Positions 35,673 to 45,006 of a stretch of DNA of 64,000 nucleotides are shown here, piece by piece. The DNA comes from AP-15 sp963799085 (lineage in GTDB: Bacteria; Pseudomonadota; Alphaproteobacteria; ATCC43930; CGMCC-115725). How positions within the stretch are numbered: position 1 is the stretch's first letter; each line of letters starts with the position of its first letter. Both the position numbers and the translations under genes were made by a program. The notes under the pieces are model-generated. The model was given only the letters and a program-made list of their open reading frames with translations. It did not search any database and had not been told where the DNA came from. The stretch is taken from contig CAWCWA010000011.1 of NCBI GenBank assembly GCA_963799085.1, forward strand, positions 1 to 64,000, given 5' to 3'.

Positions 35673-38150
35673 ATGAATAGGCGACAATTGTTTCTGACGA
35701 CGGCAAAGGCGGCGCTGGCAACCGCATTTACCAATGTTTTGTTGCGCAAGGGGGCTCACGCGCAGGCGCCGACCGCGACCCAGTTCCCGGACAGTACGGT
35801 GCTGCCGACCCCGACGCCGCCCTTCAAGGGCTTCATCGAGCCCAACCTGGTCCAGAGCACGCCGGGCTGGCCACCGACCGTCATGCCGCCCGAAGGCGCG
35901 CCGAACGTGCTGCTGATCCTGATCGACGATGCGGGCTTCGGCTCCAACTCGGCCTTCGGCGGCGTGGTGCCGACGCCCACATTGGACAAGCTGGCGCAAA
36001 GGGGCCTGCGCTACACCCAGATGCACAATACGGCGCTGTGCTCACCGACCCGGGCGGCGCTACTGACCGGGCGCAACCATCACGCTGTCGGCACCGGTAT
36101 GGTCGTCGAAGGAGCCACCGGGTATCCAGGCTACAATTCCATAATCCCGCCCGAGACAGCGCATGGGGCGGCGACCCTCAAGGAGAACGGGTACTCCACG
36201 GGCTGGTTCGGCAAGAACCACAACGTCCCAGTCTGGGAGGCGAGCCCACAAGGACCGTTCGAGCACTGGCCGGTCGGACAGGGCTACGACTACTTCTACG
36301 GCTTCGTCGGCGGCGATACCAGCCAGTGGCAGCCGGGCTGCCTCTTCCGCAATACCACGCCGATCCATCCCTATAACGGCAATCCGGGCTGGAACCTGAT
36401 CACGGCGATGGCGGACGACTGCATCGAGTACATCTCCACGCAAACGGCGACCGATCCGAAGCGGCCCTGGTTCATCCACTATGCACCCGGCGCCACACAT
36501 GCGCCGCACCATCCGACGAAGGAGTGGGTCGACAAGATCAGTGCGATGCACCTCTTCGACGACGGCTGGAACAAGGTCACCGAGCGCATTTTCGCGAACC
36601 AGAAGCGGCTCGGCGTCATTCCGTCCAATGCCAAGCTGCCGCCTTGGCCGGACGATATACTTCCAAGGTGGGATACGCTCTCGGCCGACGAGAAGCGGCT
36701 CTATTTGCGCCAGATTGAAATATGGGCCGCGTACATGGCCTACAGCGATCACGAGATCGGCCGGATCATCGACACGATCGAAGGGCTCGGTCTTTTCGAC
36801 AACACGCTGATTTTCTTCGTTTGCGGCGACAATGGCATGAGCGCCGAGGGCTCGATGCACGGCACGCCGAACGAGGTCGCCTATTTCAACGGCTACGCCT
36901 ACACCGTCGAGCAGATGCTGCCGCTGATCCCGGTCTGGGGCACCGATCAAACCTACCCCCACTTCGCCGTGCCCTGGGCCTTTGCGATGGACACGCCCTA
37001 TCGCTGGGTCAAACAGATCGCCTCGCATCTCGGCGGTACGCGCACCGGGATGGTGGTGAGCTGGCCCAAGCGGATCAAGGACGCCGGCGGCATGCGCAAC
37101 CAGTTCCATCACGTCATCGACATTGTGCCGACGATCCTCGACGCGATCGGCATCCCGCAACCGACGATGGTGAACGGGATCGCCCAGCGCCCCTATGACG
37201 GCGTCAGCATGGTCTATACCTGGGACAAGGCCAATACGGATGCGCCGTCCACGCGCAAGACCCAGTATTTCGAGATCCTCGGCAATCGCGCGATCTACCA
37301 CGACGGCTGGATGGCCAATACCTACCCGGCGGTAACACCTTGGGAGGGCGTTGCCGGGCATCCGCCGGTCGATGTTCTGAACGGCTTCAGGTGGGAGCTG
37401 TACAACCTCGCCGAGGACCCTACGCAGACCAACGACCTCGCCGCCAGAGAACCCGAGCGGCTGAAGAGCATGCAGGAACTCTGGATGATCGAGGCGGTGC
37501 GTAACAATGTGCTGCCGCTGAACGCGTCGCAGGTTGCGATTCTAACCGTCGAGCGCCCGGGGCCCGCGGCGGGCCGCAATCAGTTCGTCTATACGAGGCC
37601 GATGACCTCGAACGAGTTTGGGGTCGCACCCTCGATCCTCAACCGTTCGTACAAGATCACCGCGGAAATCGAGGTGCCGCAGGGCGGGGCGAACGGCGTG
37701 CTGGTGACCCAGGGAGGGCGGTTCTCCGGCTATGCGCTCTACCTCAAGGACGGAAAACCCACTTTTACGATGGACCTGCTCGACATCGAGCGGCCGAAAT
37801 GGCAGGGGACCGAGGCGCTGCCGCCCGGCAAGCACACGATCGTCTTCGACTGGAAGATGGAGCCGACGGGTCTGGCCGTGGCGCGCGGCGGCACCGGGAC
37901 CTTGTCGGTGAACGGCAAGCAGGTGGCGCAGCGGTCGCTGCCGAAGACCCAGCCCTTCCTCTGGGCGTGGGACGAAACCTTCGATATCGGGCTCGACACC
38001 GGCACCTCGGTCGACGACACCGACTACCACGTGCCGTTCCCCTTCACCGGTAAGCTGGGGAAAATCACCTTCGATCTCGGCGAGTTCAGCGTGTCGCCAG
38101 AGTCCATCAAAGCCATGATGGAGGAACTGGCGAAGAAGCGTGACCGATAA
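35673..38150 (+). CDS. Exported type I arylsulfatase
   Basis: The 825-residue protein hydrolyses sulfate esters. The active-site signature is CSPTRAALLTGR with Cys123, which must be converted to formylglycine. Metal-site residues are in LLILIDDAGFG (Asp-Asp) and FVCGDNGMSAEGS (Asp-Asn), with HYAPGATHAPHHP in between. The N-terminus NRRQLFLTTAKAALATAF looks like a twin-arginine signal, so it is probably folded and modified in the cytoplasm, then exported. The C-terminal 230 residues form a beta-rich accessory domain. It is the first gene after the IS1380 right end, with GAGAGACGG before the ATG. No intact FGE gene is in the window. Confidence 0.92.
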   Translation: MNRRQLFLTTAKAALATAFTNVLLRKGAHAQAPTATQFPDSTVLPTPTPPFKGFIEPNLVQSTPGWPPTVMPPEGAPNVLLILIDDAGFGSNSAFGGVVPTPTLDKLAQRGLRYTQMHNTALCSPTRAALLTGRNHHAVGTGMVVEGATGYPGYNSIIPPETAHGAATLKENGYSTGWFGKNHNVPVWEASPQGPFEHWPVGQGYDYFYGFVGGDTSQWQPGCLFRNTTPIHPYNGNPGWNLITAMADDCIEYISTQTATDPKRPWFIHYAPGATHAPHHPTKEWVDKISAMHLFDDGWNKVTERIFANQKRLGVIPSNAKLPPWPDDILPRWDTLSADEKRLYLRQIEIWAAYMAYSDHEIGRIIDTIEGLGLFDNTLIFFVCGDNGMSAEGSMHGTPNEVAYFNGYAYTVEQMLPLIPVWGTDQTYPHFAVPWAFAMDTPYRWVKQIASHLGGTRTGMVVSWPKRIKDAGGMRNQFHHVIDIVPTILDAIGIPQPTMVNGIAQRPYDGVSMVYTWDKANTDAPSTRKTQYFEILGNRAIYHDGWMANTYPAVTPWEGVAGHPPVDVLNGFRWELYNLAEDPTQTNDLAAREPERLKSMQELWMIEAVRNNVLPLNASQVAILTVERPGPAAGRNQFVYTRPMTSNEFGVAPSILNRSYKITAEIEVPQGGANGVLVTQGGRFSGYALYLKDGKPTFTMDLLDIERPKWQGTEALPPGKHTIVFDWKMEPTGLAVARGGTGTLSVNGKQVAQRSLPKTQPFLWAWDETFDIGLDTGTSVDDTDYHVPFPFTGKLGKITFDLGEFSVSPESIKAMMEELAKKRDR

Positions 38151-38282
38151 AGCAAGCCAGATCTCCTTGGGGTTGGCCGAGGGCGCCGATGATGGACCGG
38201 CTTGACCACCCCTTAGAGAGTGCGGTACGCCCGGCACGCTAAAAATGGCGGTAACGGACACCGAAAACGACAGGGACGAATT

Positions 38283-38519
38283 ATGACGACAACGAAGATG
38301 GTGGCGGCCGGCGTAATCCTGCTGCTGTCGACCTCAGGCGCGATGGCGCAAAGCCAGGCCGCGCGGGCGGTGCTGCAGGCGTGCAAGCCCGACATCGCGC
38401 GGTTCTGCAGCCAGGTCCCGCCGGGCCAGGGCCGCATCAAGGCGTGCATGAAGGAGCACCTGCAGGAGCTGTCCGAGCCCTGCAAGGAAGGCCTGTTCCA
38501 GGCTTGGTTGCGGCAATAG
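38283..38519 (+). CDS. Small secreted Cys-rich-repeat protein
   Basis: The 78-residue product has a signal peptide (TKMVAAGVILLLSTSGAMAQ) and a single GLG1-type Cys-rich repeat: ACKPDIARFCSQVPPGQGRI, then KACMKEHLQELSEPCKEGL. The four Cys have the spacing seen in the larger protein at 32702-33577. The mature protein is almost nothing but this repeat. It follows the sulfatase by 132 bases on the same strand. Role unknown; extracytoplasmic disulfide-stabilised protein is the safe reading. ATG 38283 is the start of the signal peptide. Confidence 0.8.
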   Translation: MTTTKMVAAGVILLLSTSGAMAQSQAARAVLQACKPDIARFCSQVPPGQGRIKACMKEHLQELSEPCKEGLFQAWLRQ

Positions 38520-38571
38520 CCGCACCGCGATTGTCCGCGGACGACATTACAACGAAGGGGACCAGAAAGTG

Positions 38572-39123
38572 ATGCTTGGACACCGACGTATTATGGCAAT
38601 GACCTGCATAGTGTTGTCGGGGCTGTTCGGGGCCTGTGTGCCGGCGCAGACCTACGACGCGCTCGAAAACGATTACAACCAGCTCAACCAACGGCTATCG
38701 GGCGAGATCGCCTCGCAACAGGTGCACATCACCCGGCTGCAAGGCGCGATCAAAATCGCCGTCAACAGCGAATTGCTGTTCCCGTCGGGCGGCTGGCAGA
38801 TGCCTCCGGCGGCGGCCCAGACGATCGCCAAGATGGCGCCGATCCTGGCGCCGTTCCAGAAGACGACGATTATCGTGACCGGCTACACGGACAATGTTCC
38901 GATCGGCCCCGAGCTGATCCAGCAAGGCGTCACGAGCAACCAGCAGCTGTCGCTCAAGCGGGCCGAGTCCGTCGCGAGCTTCCTGATCTCGCAAGGCGTC
39001 AACCCGAACCTGGTCCAGACCCGCGGGCTCGGCGAGGCCGACCCGGTGGCGTCCAACAGCACGCCGCAAGGGCGGGCGCAGAACCGTCGCGTCGAACTGA
39101 CACTCGCCGGCCCCGGTAACTGA
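38572..39123 (+). CDS. OmpA-family lipoprotein
   Basis: The 183-residue protein starts with a lipoprotein signal (TCIVLSGLFGACVP) with Cys in the lipobox, a short helical linker likely to coil (YDALENDYNQLNQRLSGEIA) and an OmpA-like peptidoglycan-binding domain. The domain has ELLFPSGGWQMPPAAAQTIA, IIVTGYTDNVPIG with the conserved Asp, LSLKRAESVASFLISQGV and GLGEADPVASNSTPQGRAQN-RRVEL with the Asp/Arg peptidoglycan-binding residues. It anchors the outer membrane to peptidoglycan. It lies 52 bases after the Cys-rich gene. Confidence 0.88.
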   Translation: MLGHRRIMAMTCIVLSGLFGACVPAQTYDALENDYNQLNQRLSGEIASQQVHITRLQGAIKIAVNSELLFPSGGWQMPPAAAQTIAKMAPILAPFQKTTIIVTGYTDNVPIGPELIQQGVTSNQQLSLKRAESVASFLISQGVNPNLVQTRGLGEADPVASNSTPQGRAQNRRVELTLAGPGN

Positions 39124-39169
39124 GGCGGGCCCGCCCTTCTCCTGCAAGCGACCCGGTCGCGGAGATCCG

Positions 39170-39949
39170 TCACGCGGTGGCGGCGCCGTCGACCGGGAGA
39201 GCGGCGCCCGAGACGAAGGAGGCTTCGTCGGAGAGCAGGAACAGCGCGGCGTTGGCGATTTCCTCGGGTTTGCCGGTGCGGCCCATCGGGTTCTGCCGGC
39301 CGCGCTGGACGACGAGCTGTTCCTTGTCCATGCCGGAGGTGCGCTGCTGGTCGGGCCGGGCGACAAAGACGCGCAGCATCGGTGTGTCGATCGGGCCGGG
39401 ACAGATCGCGTTCACCCGGATCTTTTCCGGCGCCAGGCGCTTGGCGAGCGAACGCACGAAGCCGACGACGCCGAACTTTGCCATCGAATAAACCGGGCTG
39501 AAGGCCGAGCCCTGAATCCCCGAGGTCGAGGCGGTGTAGAGGAGCGCCCCGCCGCCGCGTGCCCGCATTTCCGGGATTGCTGCCTCGGTCGTCACCAGCA
39601 CGGTGCGCAAATTGAGGTCGATCGCGATCTCGAAATCTCCCATCTCGATACCCTCGATCGAGGCGGGGCCGGGATGGCCGACATGGTTCCAGACAAAATC
39701 GAGCCCGCCGAACTGGTTGGCGGTGCGGCGCACGATGTCTCGGGCGAAGGCGTCCTGGCGCAGATCGCCGGCGAGCGCCAATGCCCGCCCGCCCGCCGCA
39801 GTAATGGCGGCGACGACCGCGCTGACACCTTCCTGGTCGATGTCGACCACACCCACCGCCGCCCCCTCGCGGGCGAAGCGCAATGCGCCGGCCCGCCCCA
39901 TCCCCGAGGCCGCCGCCGTGACGATGCCGATCTTGCCGTCGAGCCGCAT
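39170..39949 (-). CDS. SDR-family NAD(P)-dependent oxidoreductase
   Basis: The 259-residue protein is a classical short-chain dehydrogenase: cofactor motif TAAASGMGRAG, DID after strand 2 (favouring NAD), NHVGHPG in place of NNAG, catalytic Ser in STSG and YSMAKFG with Tyr and Lys, then the ICPGPIDTPM segment. The C-terminus has the usual GAALPVDGA. Substrate unknown. Its upstream region is 25 bases from the 3' end of cobB on the same strand. Confidence 0.9.
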   Translation of the reverse strand: MRLDGKIGIVTAAASGMGRAGALRFAREGAAVGVVDIDQEGVSAVVAAITAAGGRALALAGDLRQDAFARDIVRRTANQFGGLDFVWNHVGHPGPASIEGIEMGDFEIAIDLNLRTVLVTTEAAIPEMRARGGGALLYTASTSGIQGSAFSPVYSMAKFGVVGFVRSLAKRLAPEKIRVNAICPGPIDTPMLRVFVARPDQQRTSGMDKEQLVVQRGRQNPMGRTGKPEEIANAALFLLSDEASFVSGAALPVDGAATA

Positions 39950-39974
39950 GGTTTCCTCCCTCGATGAAGCGTTA

Positions 39975-41299
39975 TCAGTCGCGCGAGTTTATCAGATGGA
40001 TGAAGGAGCCGGACACCGTACCGCGGCGCAGACCGCAACAGCCGAGATCGCCGCCCGATGCGTCGGCGGCGTGCCAGAGCCGGTCGCCCGGCCCCTCCGC
40101 GACGATTGTCGCATAGTGAAACTCGTGTCCGGTGAAACGCGCCCCGGCGGGGCCGAACGGGCAGTCATCGACCAAAGCGGCGCTGCGGTAGCCGAGCGAC
40201 AGGCGCGGCGCGGCGAAGCTTGTCACCAGCGGCAGCAAACCCGCCATCTGCCGATGCCGGCCGTCGGCGTCGATCAGGGCCTCGCCCAATGCCATATAGC
40301 CGCCGCACTCGCCATTGACGGGCTTGCCGGCCGCCGCCGCCCTGCGCAATCCGGCGAAGAAGGTCGCTCCGGCAGCGAGGCGGGACGCCGCGAGCTCGGG
40401 ATAGCCGCCTGGCAGATAGACCGCATCGGCGGACGGGTCGGGCGGCTCGTCGGCGAGCGGCGAAAAGAAGGAGAGCGCAGCGCCGGCCCGCCGCCATGAC
40501 TGCAGCAATGCGGGATAGGCAAAACAGAATGCCTCGTCGCGGGCGATCGCGACGCGTTGGCCGAGCGGCGGAACGCCGGGCCCGGATGCGCCGTCGCGCA
40601 GAAGTCGCGGGCCGCGCCAGAACCGAAGAGGCGGTCGATATCGACGCTTTCGGCAATCCGGGCGGCGGCGCGGTCGATTACATCGTCGATCCCGCCGATT
40701 TCGCTGGCCGGGACGAGGCCGAGATGGCGCGACGGCAGGGCCAATGCGGGGTCGGCCGGAAGGGCGCCGAGCACGGCCAGACCCGGCAAATGGCGCGCTA
40801 TGGCGTCGGCCAGCAATGCGCGGTGCCTCTCGCTGCCGACGCGGTTGAAGATGACGCCAGTGACCGGCAATTCCGGCCGGTGTTCGGCAAAGCCGCGCAA
40901 CAGGGCGGCGGCCGAGGCGCCCTGCCCGCGCGCGTCGACGATGAGCACGACGGGCCAGCCGGTCATCATCGCTAGATCGGCGGTCGACCCCGCCTCGCCG
41001 CCCGGACCCGCGCCGTCGAAGAGGCCCATCGCACCTTCGCATAAAACGAGATCCGCATCGGCGCCGAGCCCGGCGACGAGACCCGCCAGAGTCTCCCGCC
41101 GCATCGCCCAAGGGTCGAGATTGACGCATGGTCTGCCGCTCGCCGCGGCATGGAAGCCCGGATCGATGAAATCGGGTCCGGCCTTGGCCGCGGCGACGCG
41201 CAGCTCCCGCCGACGCAGATGGCGCAGCAACCCCGCCGCGATCAGCGTCTTGCCGCTGCCCGAGGCGGGCGCGGCGAGGATCAGGCCCGGCGCCGGCAA
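39975..41299 (-). pseudogene. Cobyrinate a,c-diamide synthase (cobB), one-base frameshift
   Basis: CobB amidates cobyrinate in cobalamin synthesis using glutamine and ATP. The N-terminal half has the P-loop-like APASGSGKTLIAAGLLR, KAGPDFIDPGFH and LVLCEGAMGLFDGAG. Near 40605 one base is missing and the frame changes from GSGAARDF to LLRDGASGPG. The GATase1-like C-terminal half follows with YLPGGYPELAASRLA, NGECGGYMALGEALI containing the nucleophile Cys, and FTGHEFHYATI. Full length is about 441 residues, normal. No other cobalamin genes are present in the window. A sequencing indel is plausible. Confidence 0.88.
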
Positions 41300-41323
41300 A
41301 CAGTCGGCCCCGCCGAACTGCCC

Positions 41324-41872
41324 CTAACCCGGCAGTTTGTCGCCGTCGGCGGGGGCGGGCACCTCGAACGCGTTGACCATGCCGGAGAGGAAGGCAAAGT
41401 AGTTCGCCGCCGCGGTCAATTCGACGAGCCATTGCGCGCCGTGTCGGCCGTTGAGGCGGTCGAACGCCGCCTGATCGACCCGGTTGGTGCGGATCAATTG
41501 CCGCGTATAGGCGACGATGTCGCGCTCGTCCTCGCCTAGCGGCGCCGGATCGCCCTTGGCGCGCAACAGGTCGATCGTCGCTTCCGGCACGCCCGCGCGC
41601 CGCGCCGCGCCGACCTGTGCCGCCCAGACATAGGCCGCCTCCTTCTCGCGCACCGCCGCCAGGATCGCATGCGAGCGCAGCCGCCCGTCGACGACGCTCT
41701 CCTCGCGGTTGAAGGTGACGAGCTTCAGCATGCGCTCGGCCAGTTTGGGGCTGTGCAGCAAAATGCTGAACGGGCCGCGAATGCCGCCAAAGACCTTGAT
41801 TACGTCGTCGGCGACGTTCTGGTATTCGGCGGGCAGGTCGGCCTTGCTGGAAATCGGTGTGATTCTCGGCAT
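41324..41872 (-). CDS. Carboxymuconolactone decarboxylase-like (AhpD fold) protein
   Basis: The 182-residue protein belongs to the CMD/AhpD superfamily, with LPAEYQNVADDVIKVFGGIR, FSILLHSPKLAERMLKLVTF and EKEAAYVWAAQVGAARRAG. The position that carries CxxC in AhpD peroxidases is YVWAAQV here, so redox-active cysteines are missing and peroxidase activity is unlikely. I use ATG 41872 (MPRITPI), since further upstream the frame overlaps the nitroreductase. The two genes are 14 bases apart and probably co-transcribed. Confidence 0.85.
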   Translation of the reverse strand: MPRITPISSKADLPAEYQNVADDVIKVFGGIRGPFSILLHSPKLAERMLKLVTFNREESVVDGRLRSHAILAAVREKEAAYVWAAQVGAARRAGVPEATIDLLRAKGDPAPLGEDERDIVAYTRQLIRTNRVDQAAFDRLNGRHGAQWLVELTAAANYFAFLSGMVNAFEVPAPADGDKLPG

Positions 41873-41886
41873 GATCGCGTCGCTCC

Positions 41887-42534
41887 TCAGATGCCGGGAT
41901 AGGATTTGCCCCAGCCGTCGAGATAGACGATATCGGAGAGCGGGCCGCGGCCGACCGGGCCGAACCGGCCCATCGGGTAGCCGATCGGCAGGATCGCGTA
42001 GGAGTGGAAGCCCTGCGGGATGCCCATCGCTTCGTCGCATTCCTTGGCGTGGCCGATATGCCGGGTCGTCAATGTCGTGCCGAGGCCGAGCGCGCGACAC
42101 GCCAGGATCATGTTCTGCACCGCCGGGTATATCGAGGCACCGGCGGAATAGCCGGGATTTTCGCCTTCGAGGCAGGCGACAATCCACACCGGCGCCTCGT
42201 GGTAGTGCTCGGTCAGGTATTCGTTGGCCCGCATCTGGCGCAACTGCTTGCCCTGGTCGGACCCCGGCGGCGCCGGACTGTTGCGATAGCGCGGCCCGAC
42301 AACCTCGTCGAACAGCTTCTTGTAATAGCCCTGAACGACCTTCTTGCCGGGATGATCCTTAAGCACGAGAAAGCGCCAGCGTTGCGTGTTGCCGCCGTTG
42401 GCCGCCCCCTGGCCGGCGAGCAGGATCTTGCGGATCAGGTCGTCCGGCACCGGGTCGGGCTTCAGCCGTCGCATCGCCCGCGTCGTGTGCATGATCTCGA
42501 AGATGTCGGTTCCGCCGGGGGTACTCTCGGGCAT
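41887..42534 (-). CDS. Nitroreductase-family FMN oxidoreductase
   Basis: The 215-residue protein has the nitroreductase pattern: HTTRAMRRLKPDPVPDDLIR for FMN phosphate binding, GQGAANGGNTQRWRFLVLKD, AGASIYPAVQNMILACRALG and GLGTTLTT, ending in YPMGRFGPVGRGPLSDIVYL. Members reduce nitro groups, flavins or enones, or act on aromatic CoA esters. Together with the downstream CMD-like protein it may form a small catabolic unit. The substrate is not indicated. Confidence 0.88.
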   Translation of the reverse strand: MPESTPGGTDIFEIMHTTRAMRRLKPDPVPDDLIRKILLAGQGAANGGNTQRWRFLVLKDHPGKKVVQGYYKKLFDEVVGPRYRNSPAPPGSDQGKQLRQMRANEYLTEHYHEAPVWIVACLEGENPGYSAGASIYPAVQNMILACRALGLGTTLTTRHIGHAKECDEAMGIPQGFHSYAILPIGYPMGRFGPVGRGPLSDIVYLDGWGKSYPGI

Positions 42535-42820
42535 TAGCGTCCTCCATTCGGTTTGCGAGCGCCGTTCGCGGTCTTGGCGAGAAGTCTAGAGGGGTTCGAC
42601 CCGGCCTCACAAGATCGAAACGGCGGCGCGGTCACGAAACTGTCAAGAATCCCGACACTCGGTCTATCCCCAAGAGCGAGATAGTGTCGGATTTTCTTAC
42701 ATTCGGGTTGGATCTTGTCGGCAAGATTTTAACAATTTCAGATGATTGTCGGATTGGCGTGGATATTGCTCCTCGTGGCTACCCTTTAACTACGGCCTTT
42801 CCGGCTCGGCGGAGAGACGA

Positions 42821-42970
42821 ATGGCTCACCAGGCAATACAATCGTTGGGCCGGCCGCTGCCATTCAGCACAGCGGTGCTGTCGCACATCGCGCTGACGCT
42901 ATTGATGTGGAACGTCGCCTTTCGCTTGGCGCTACTGTTCTACGACGGGTTGGCGCTGCTGGTGCAGTAA
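42821..42970 (+). CDS. Very small membrane protein (49 aa)
   Basis: The frame MAHQAIQSLGRPLPFSTAVL-SHIALTLLMWNVAFRLALLFYDGLALLVQ encodes one hydrophobic helix. The ATG follows GGAGAG with good spacing, supporting translation. I recognise no family. It is convergent with the lytic transglycosylase gene, ten bases apart. The 286 bases upstream hold no other gene and are AT-richer than average. Confidence 0.45.
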   Translation: MAHQAIQSLGRPLPFSTAVLSHIALTLLMWNVAFRLALLFYDGLALLVQ

Positions 42971-42980
42971 GCGTGGCTCC

Positions 42981-43571
42981 TCACCGCTGCTTCGTCGCCG
43001 CGGCCCGAGCCAGCGCCATTGCCATGTCGAGCTTGTGCAGGAATCGAGGCGAACGCCGGCCGGCGCTCGCCGCACCGACAGCCGGGAAATCGGCGCACGC
43101 CCCGCGCAGCGATGTCGCCGCGCTGGCGTCGCATAGGCCGCTGTCGTGCAGAACGCGGCCGAGATAGGCGGCGACACCGGCAAGCAGTTGGTTGTCCCGG
43201 CGGCCAGCCTTGAGCCACGCATCCATGTTGCCGATGCCCCAATTGTAGGCGGCGATCGCGTCAGGCCAATTGCCGTATCGCGCATGGAGCTGGGCCAAAT
43301 AGGCGCGGCCCAGCGCCCGGTTTCGCGCTGTGTTGAAGCGGTCGCCGCCGCCGACATCGCTCGCGGCCGCGGCGCTGACCTGCATCGGACCCTGCGGCCC
43401 GGCCGGATCGGCGCGCCACATCGCCGGATCGCTCCCGTGACTCGACTCGGCGCCGTCGACAGCGATGGCGACCCGGTCGAGCGCGGCGATCTCCCCGGCG
43501 ATAGCCGAGGCCGCGACTAGCCCGAGAAGCCCAACGGCGATCGCCGTCCAACACAAGCAACGCAACCGCAA
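42981..43571 (-). CDS. Secreted lytic transglycosylase (SLT domain)
   Basis: The 196-residue protein has a signal peptide (CWTAIAVGLLGLVAASAIAG) and a short SLT fold. The catalytic Glu is in AVDGAESSHGSD, followed by GPQGPMQVSAAAASDVGGGD, RALGRAYLAQLHARYGNWPD and AIAAYNWGIGNMDAWL. These enzymes cleave peptidoglycan to 1,6-anhydro products. The compact form recalls VirB1-like or specialised transglycosylases, but there is no secretion system nearby. The C-terminal 60 residues are Ala-rich and not conserved. Confidence 0.85.
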   Translation of the reverse strand: MRLRCLCWTAIAVGLLGLVAASAIAGEIAALDRVAIAVDGAESSHGSDPAMWRADPAGPQGPMQVSAAAASDVGGGDRFNTARNRALGRAYLAQLHARYGNWPDAIAAYNWGIGNMDAWLKAGRRDNQLLAGVAAYLGRVLHDSGLCDASAATSLRGACADFPAVGAASAGRRSPRFLHKLDMAMALARAAATKQR

Positions 43572-43716
43572 GGCCCCTTATCAGCGTCCTCGCGGGCCAG
43601 GATAACGAGGCGCCGACAACCGGCCAAGGCAAAAGAGCGAAAGTCCGCGGTTATCGTGGTTAACCTACATCTGGTAGCCAAGCTGCACCAATACTTGCAT
43701 AGTGTGCGAAAGGCGA

Positions 43717-44921
43717 TCACAGAACCTCGAATAGTCCGGCCGCACCCATGCCGCCGCCGACGCACATCGTGACGACGACATGGCGGGCACCGCGCCGCTT
43801 GCCCTCGATCAGCGCGTGGCCGACCATGCGCGCTCCCGACATGCCGTAGGGATGGCCGATCGAAATGGCGCCGCCGTCGACATTGTAGCGCTCGGGATCG
43901 ATGCCGAGCCGGTCGCGGCAATAGAGCGCCTGGACGGCAAAAGCCTCGTTCAATTCCCACAAATCAATGTCGTCGATCCTGAGCCCGTGCTGCACCAGCA
44001 ATTTCGGGACCGCGAAGACCGGCCCGATCCCCATCTCGTCGGGGGCGCAGCCGGCGACCGCGATGCCGCGATAGGCGCCCAGGGGTTCGAGCCCGCGCCG
44101 TGCGGCCTCGCCCGCCTCCATCAGAACCGAGGCCGAGGCGCCGTCCGACAATTGCGAGGCGTTGCCGGCCGTGACGAAGCGGCCCTCCTTGACCCGCTGC
44201 CCGTCGCGAAACACCGGCTGCAACCCGGCAAGTCCAGCAAGCGTGGTCGAGGGGCGATTGCCCTCGTCCTTGTCGAGCGTGACCGGCGACCGAAGTCCGT
44301 CTCGCGCGTCTCGCGGTTCTCGACCTGCATCACCGAGGGCATCGGCGCCAACTCGCGGTCGAGTCGGCCCGCCGCTTGTGCCGCCGCGGTGCGCTGCTGC
44401 GAGAGGAGCGCGTAGGCGTCCTGTGCGTCGCGCGTCACCTGATAGCGCTCAGCGACGATCTCGGCGGTTTCGATCATCGTCATGTAAAGGTCTGGCCGAT
44501 GCTCGACGAGCCACGGGTCTTGGGCTCGGTATTCGTTGCGCTTGTCGTTCTGCACCAGCGAGACCGACTCCACACCACCGCCGACCGCGATCGTCATGCC
44601 GTCATGCACGATCTCTTTCGCCGCGGTGGCGATCGCCATCAGCCCGGAGGCGCACTGCCGGTCGATCGTCATGCCGGCGACCGAGACCGGCAACCCGGCT
44701 CGGATCGCCGCCTGGCGAGCGATGTTGAAGCCGCTCGACCCCTGCTGCAAAGCGGCGCCGAGAACGACGTCCTCGATATCGCCAGGATCGACCCCGGCGC
44801 GGCGCACCGCCTCGGCGACGACGTGGCCAGCGAGCGCCTGCGCCTCGGTGTCGTTGAAGGCGCCGCGATAGGCCTTGCCGATCGGCGTGCGCGCGGTGGA
44901 GACGATGACGGCTTCGCGCAT
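43717..44921 (-). pseudogene. Acetyl-CoA acetyltransferase (thiolase), one-base frameshift
   Basis: The N-terminal frame has REAVIVSTARTPIGKAYRGA, active-site Cys90 in DRQCASGLMA and GGGVESVSLV. A missing base near 44293 changes the frame from ETRETDFG to SPVTLDKDEGNRPST. The second half has AGNASQLSDGASASVLM, DLWELNEAFAVQ, GGAISIGHPYGMSGARM with the catalytic His and CVGGGMGAAGLFE with the second Cys. All catalytic residues are intact, and the length would be about 401 residues. GGGAGG five bases before ATG 44921 supports the start. Probably a sequencing indel in a functional gene. Confidence 0.9.
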
Positions 44922-45006
44922 TCGAGCCTCCCTGTTCGCTGCGAGATAGTGCATTCCGCAGATGTCATGTAGCATCGATGCCTGCAAGACCGAAAGGACG
45001 ACAGCC

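Noticed and set aside
42652..42690. ccgacact...agtgtcgg inverted repeat followed by attttctt
   Set aside because: Eight-bp stem with a 23-base loop and no gene upstream on that strand; too weak to call a terminator.
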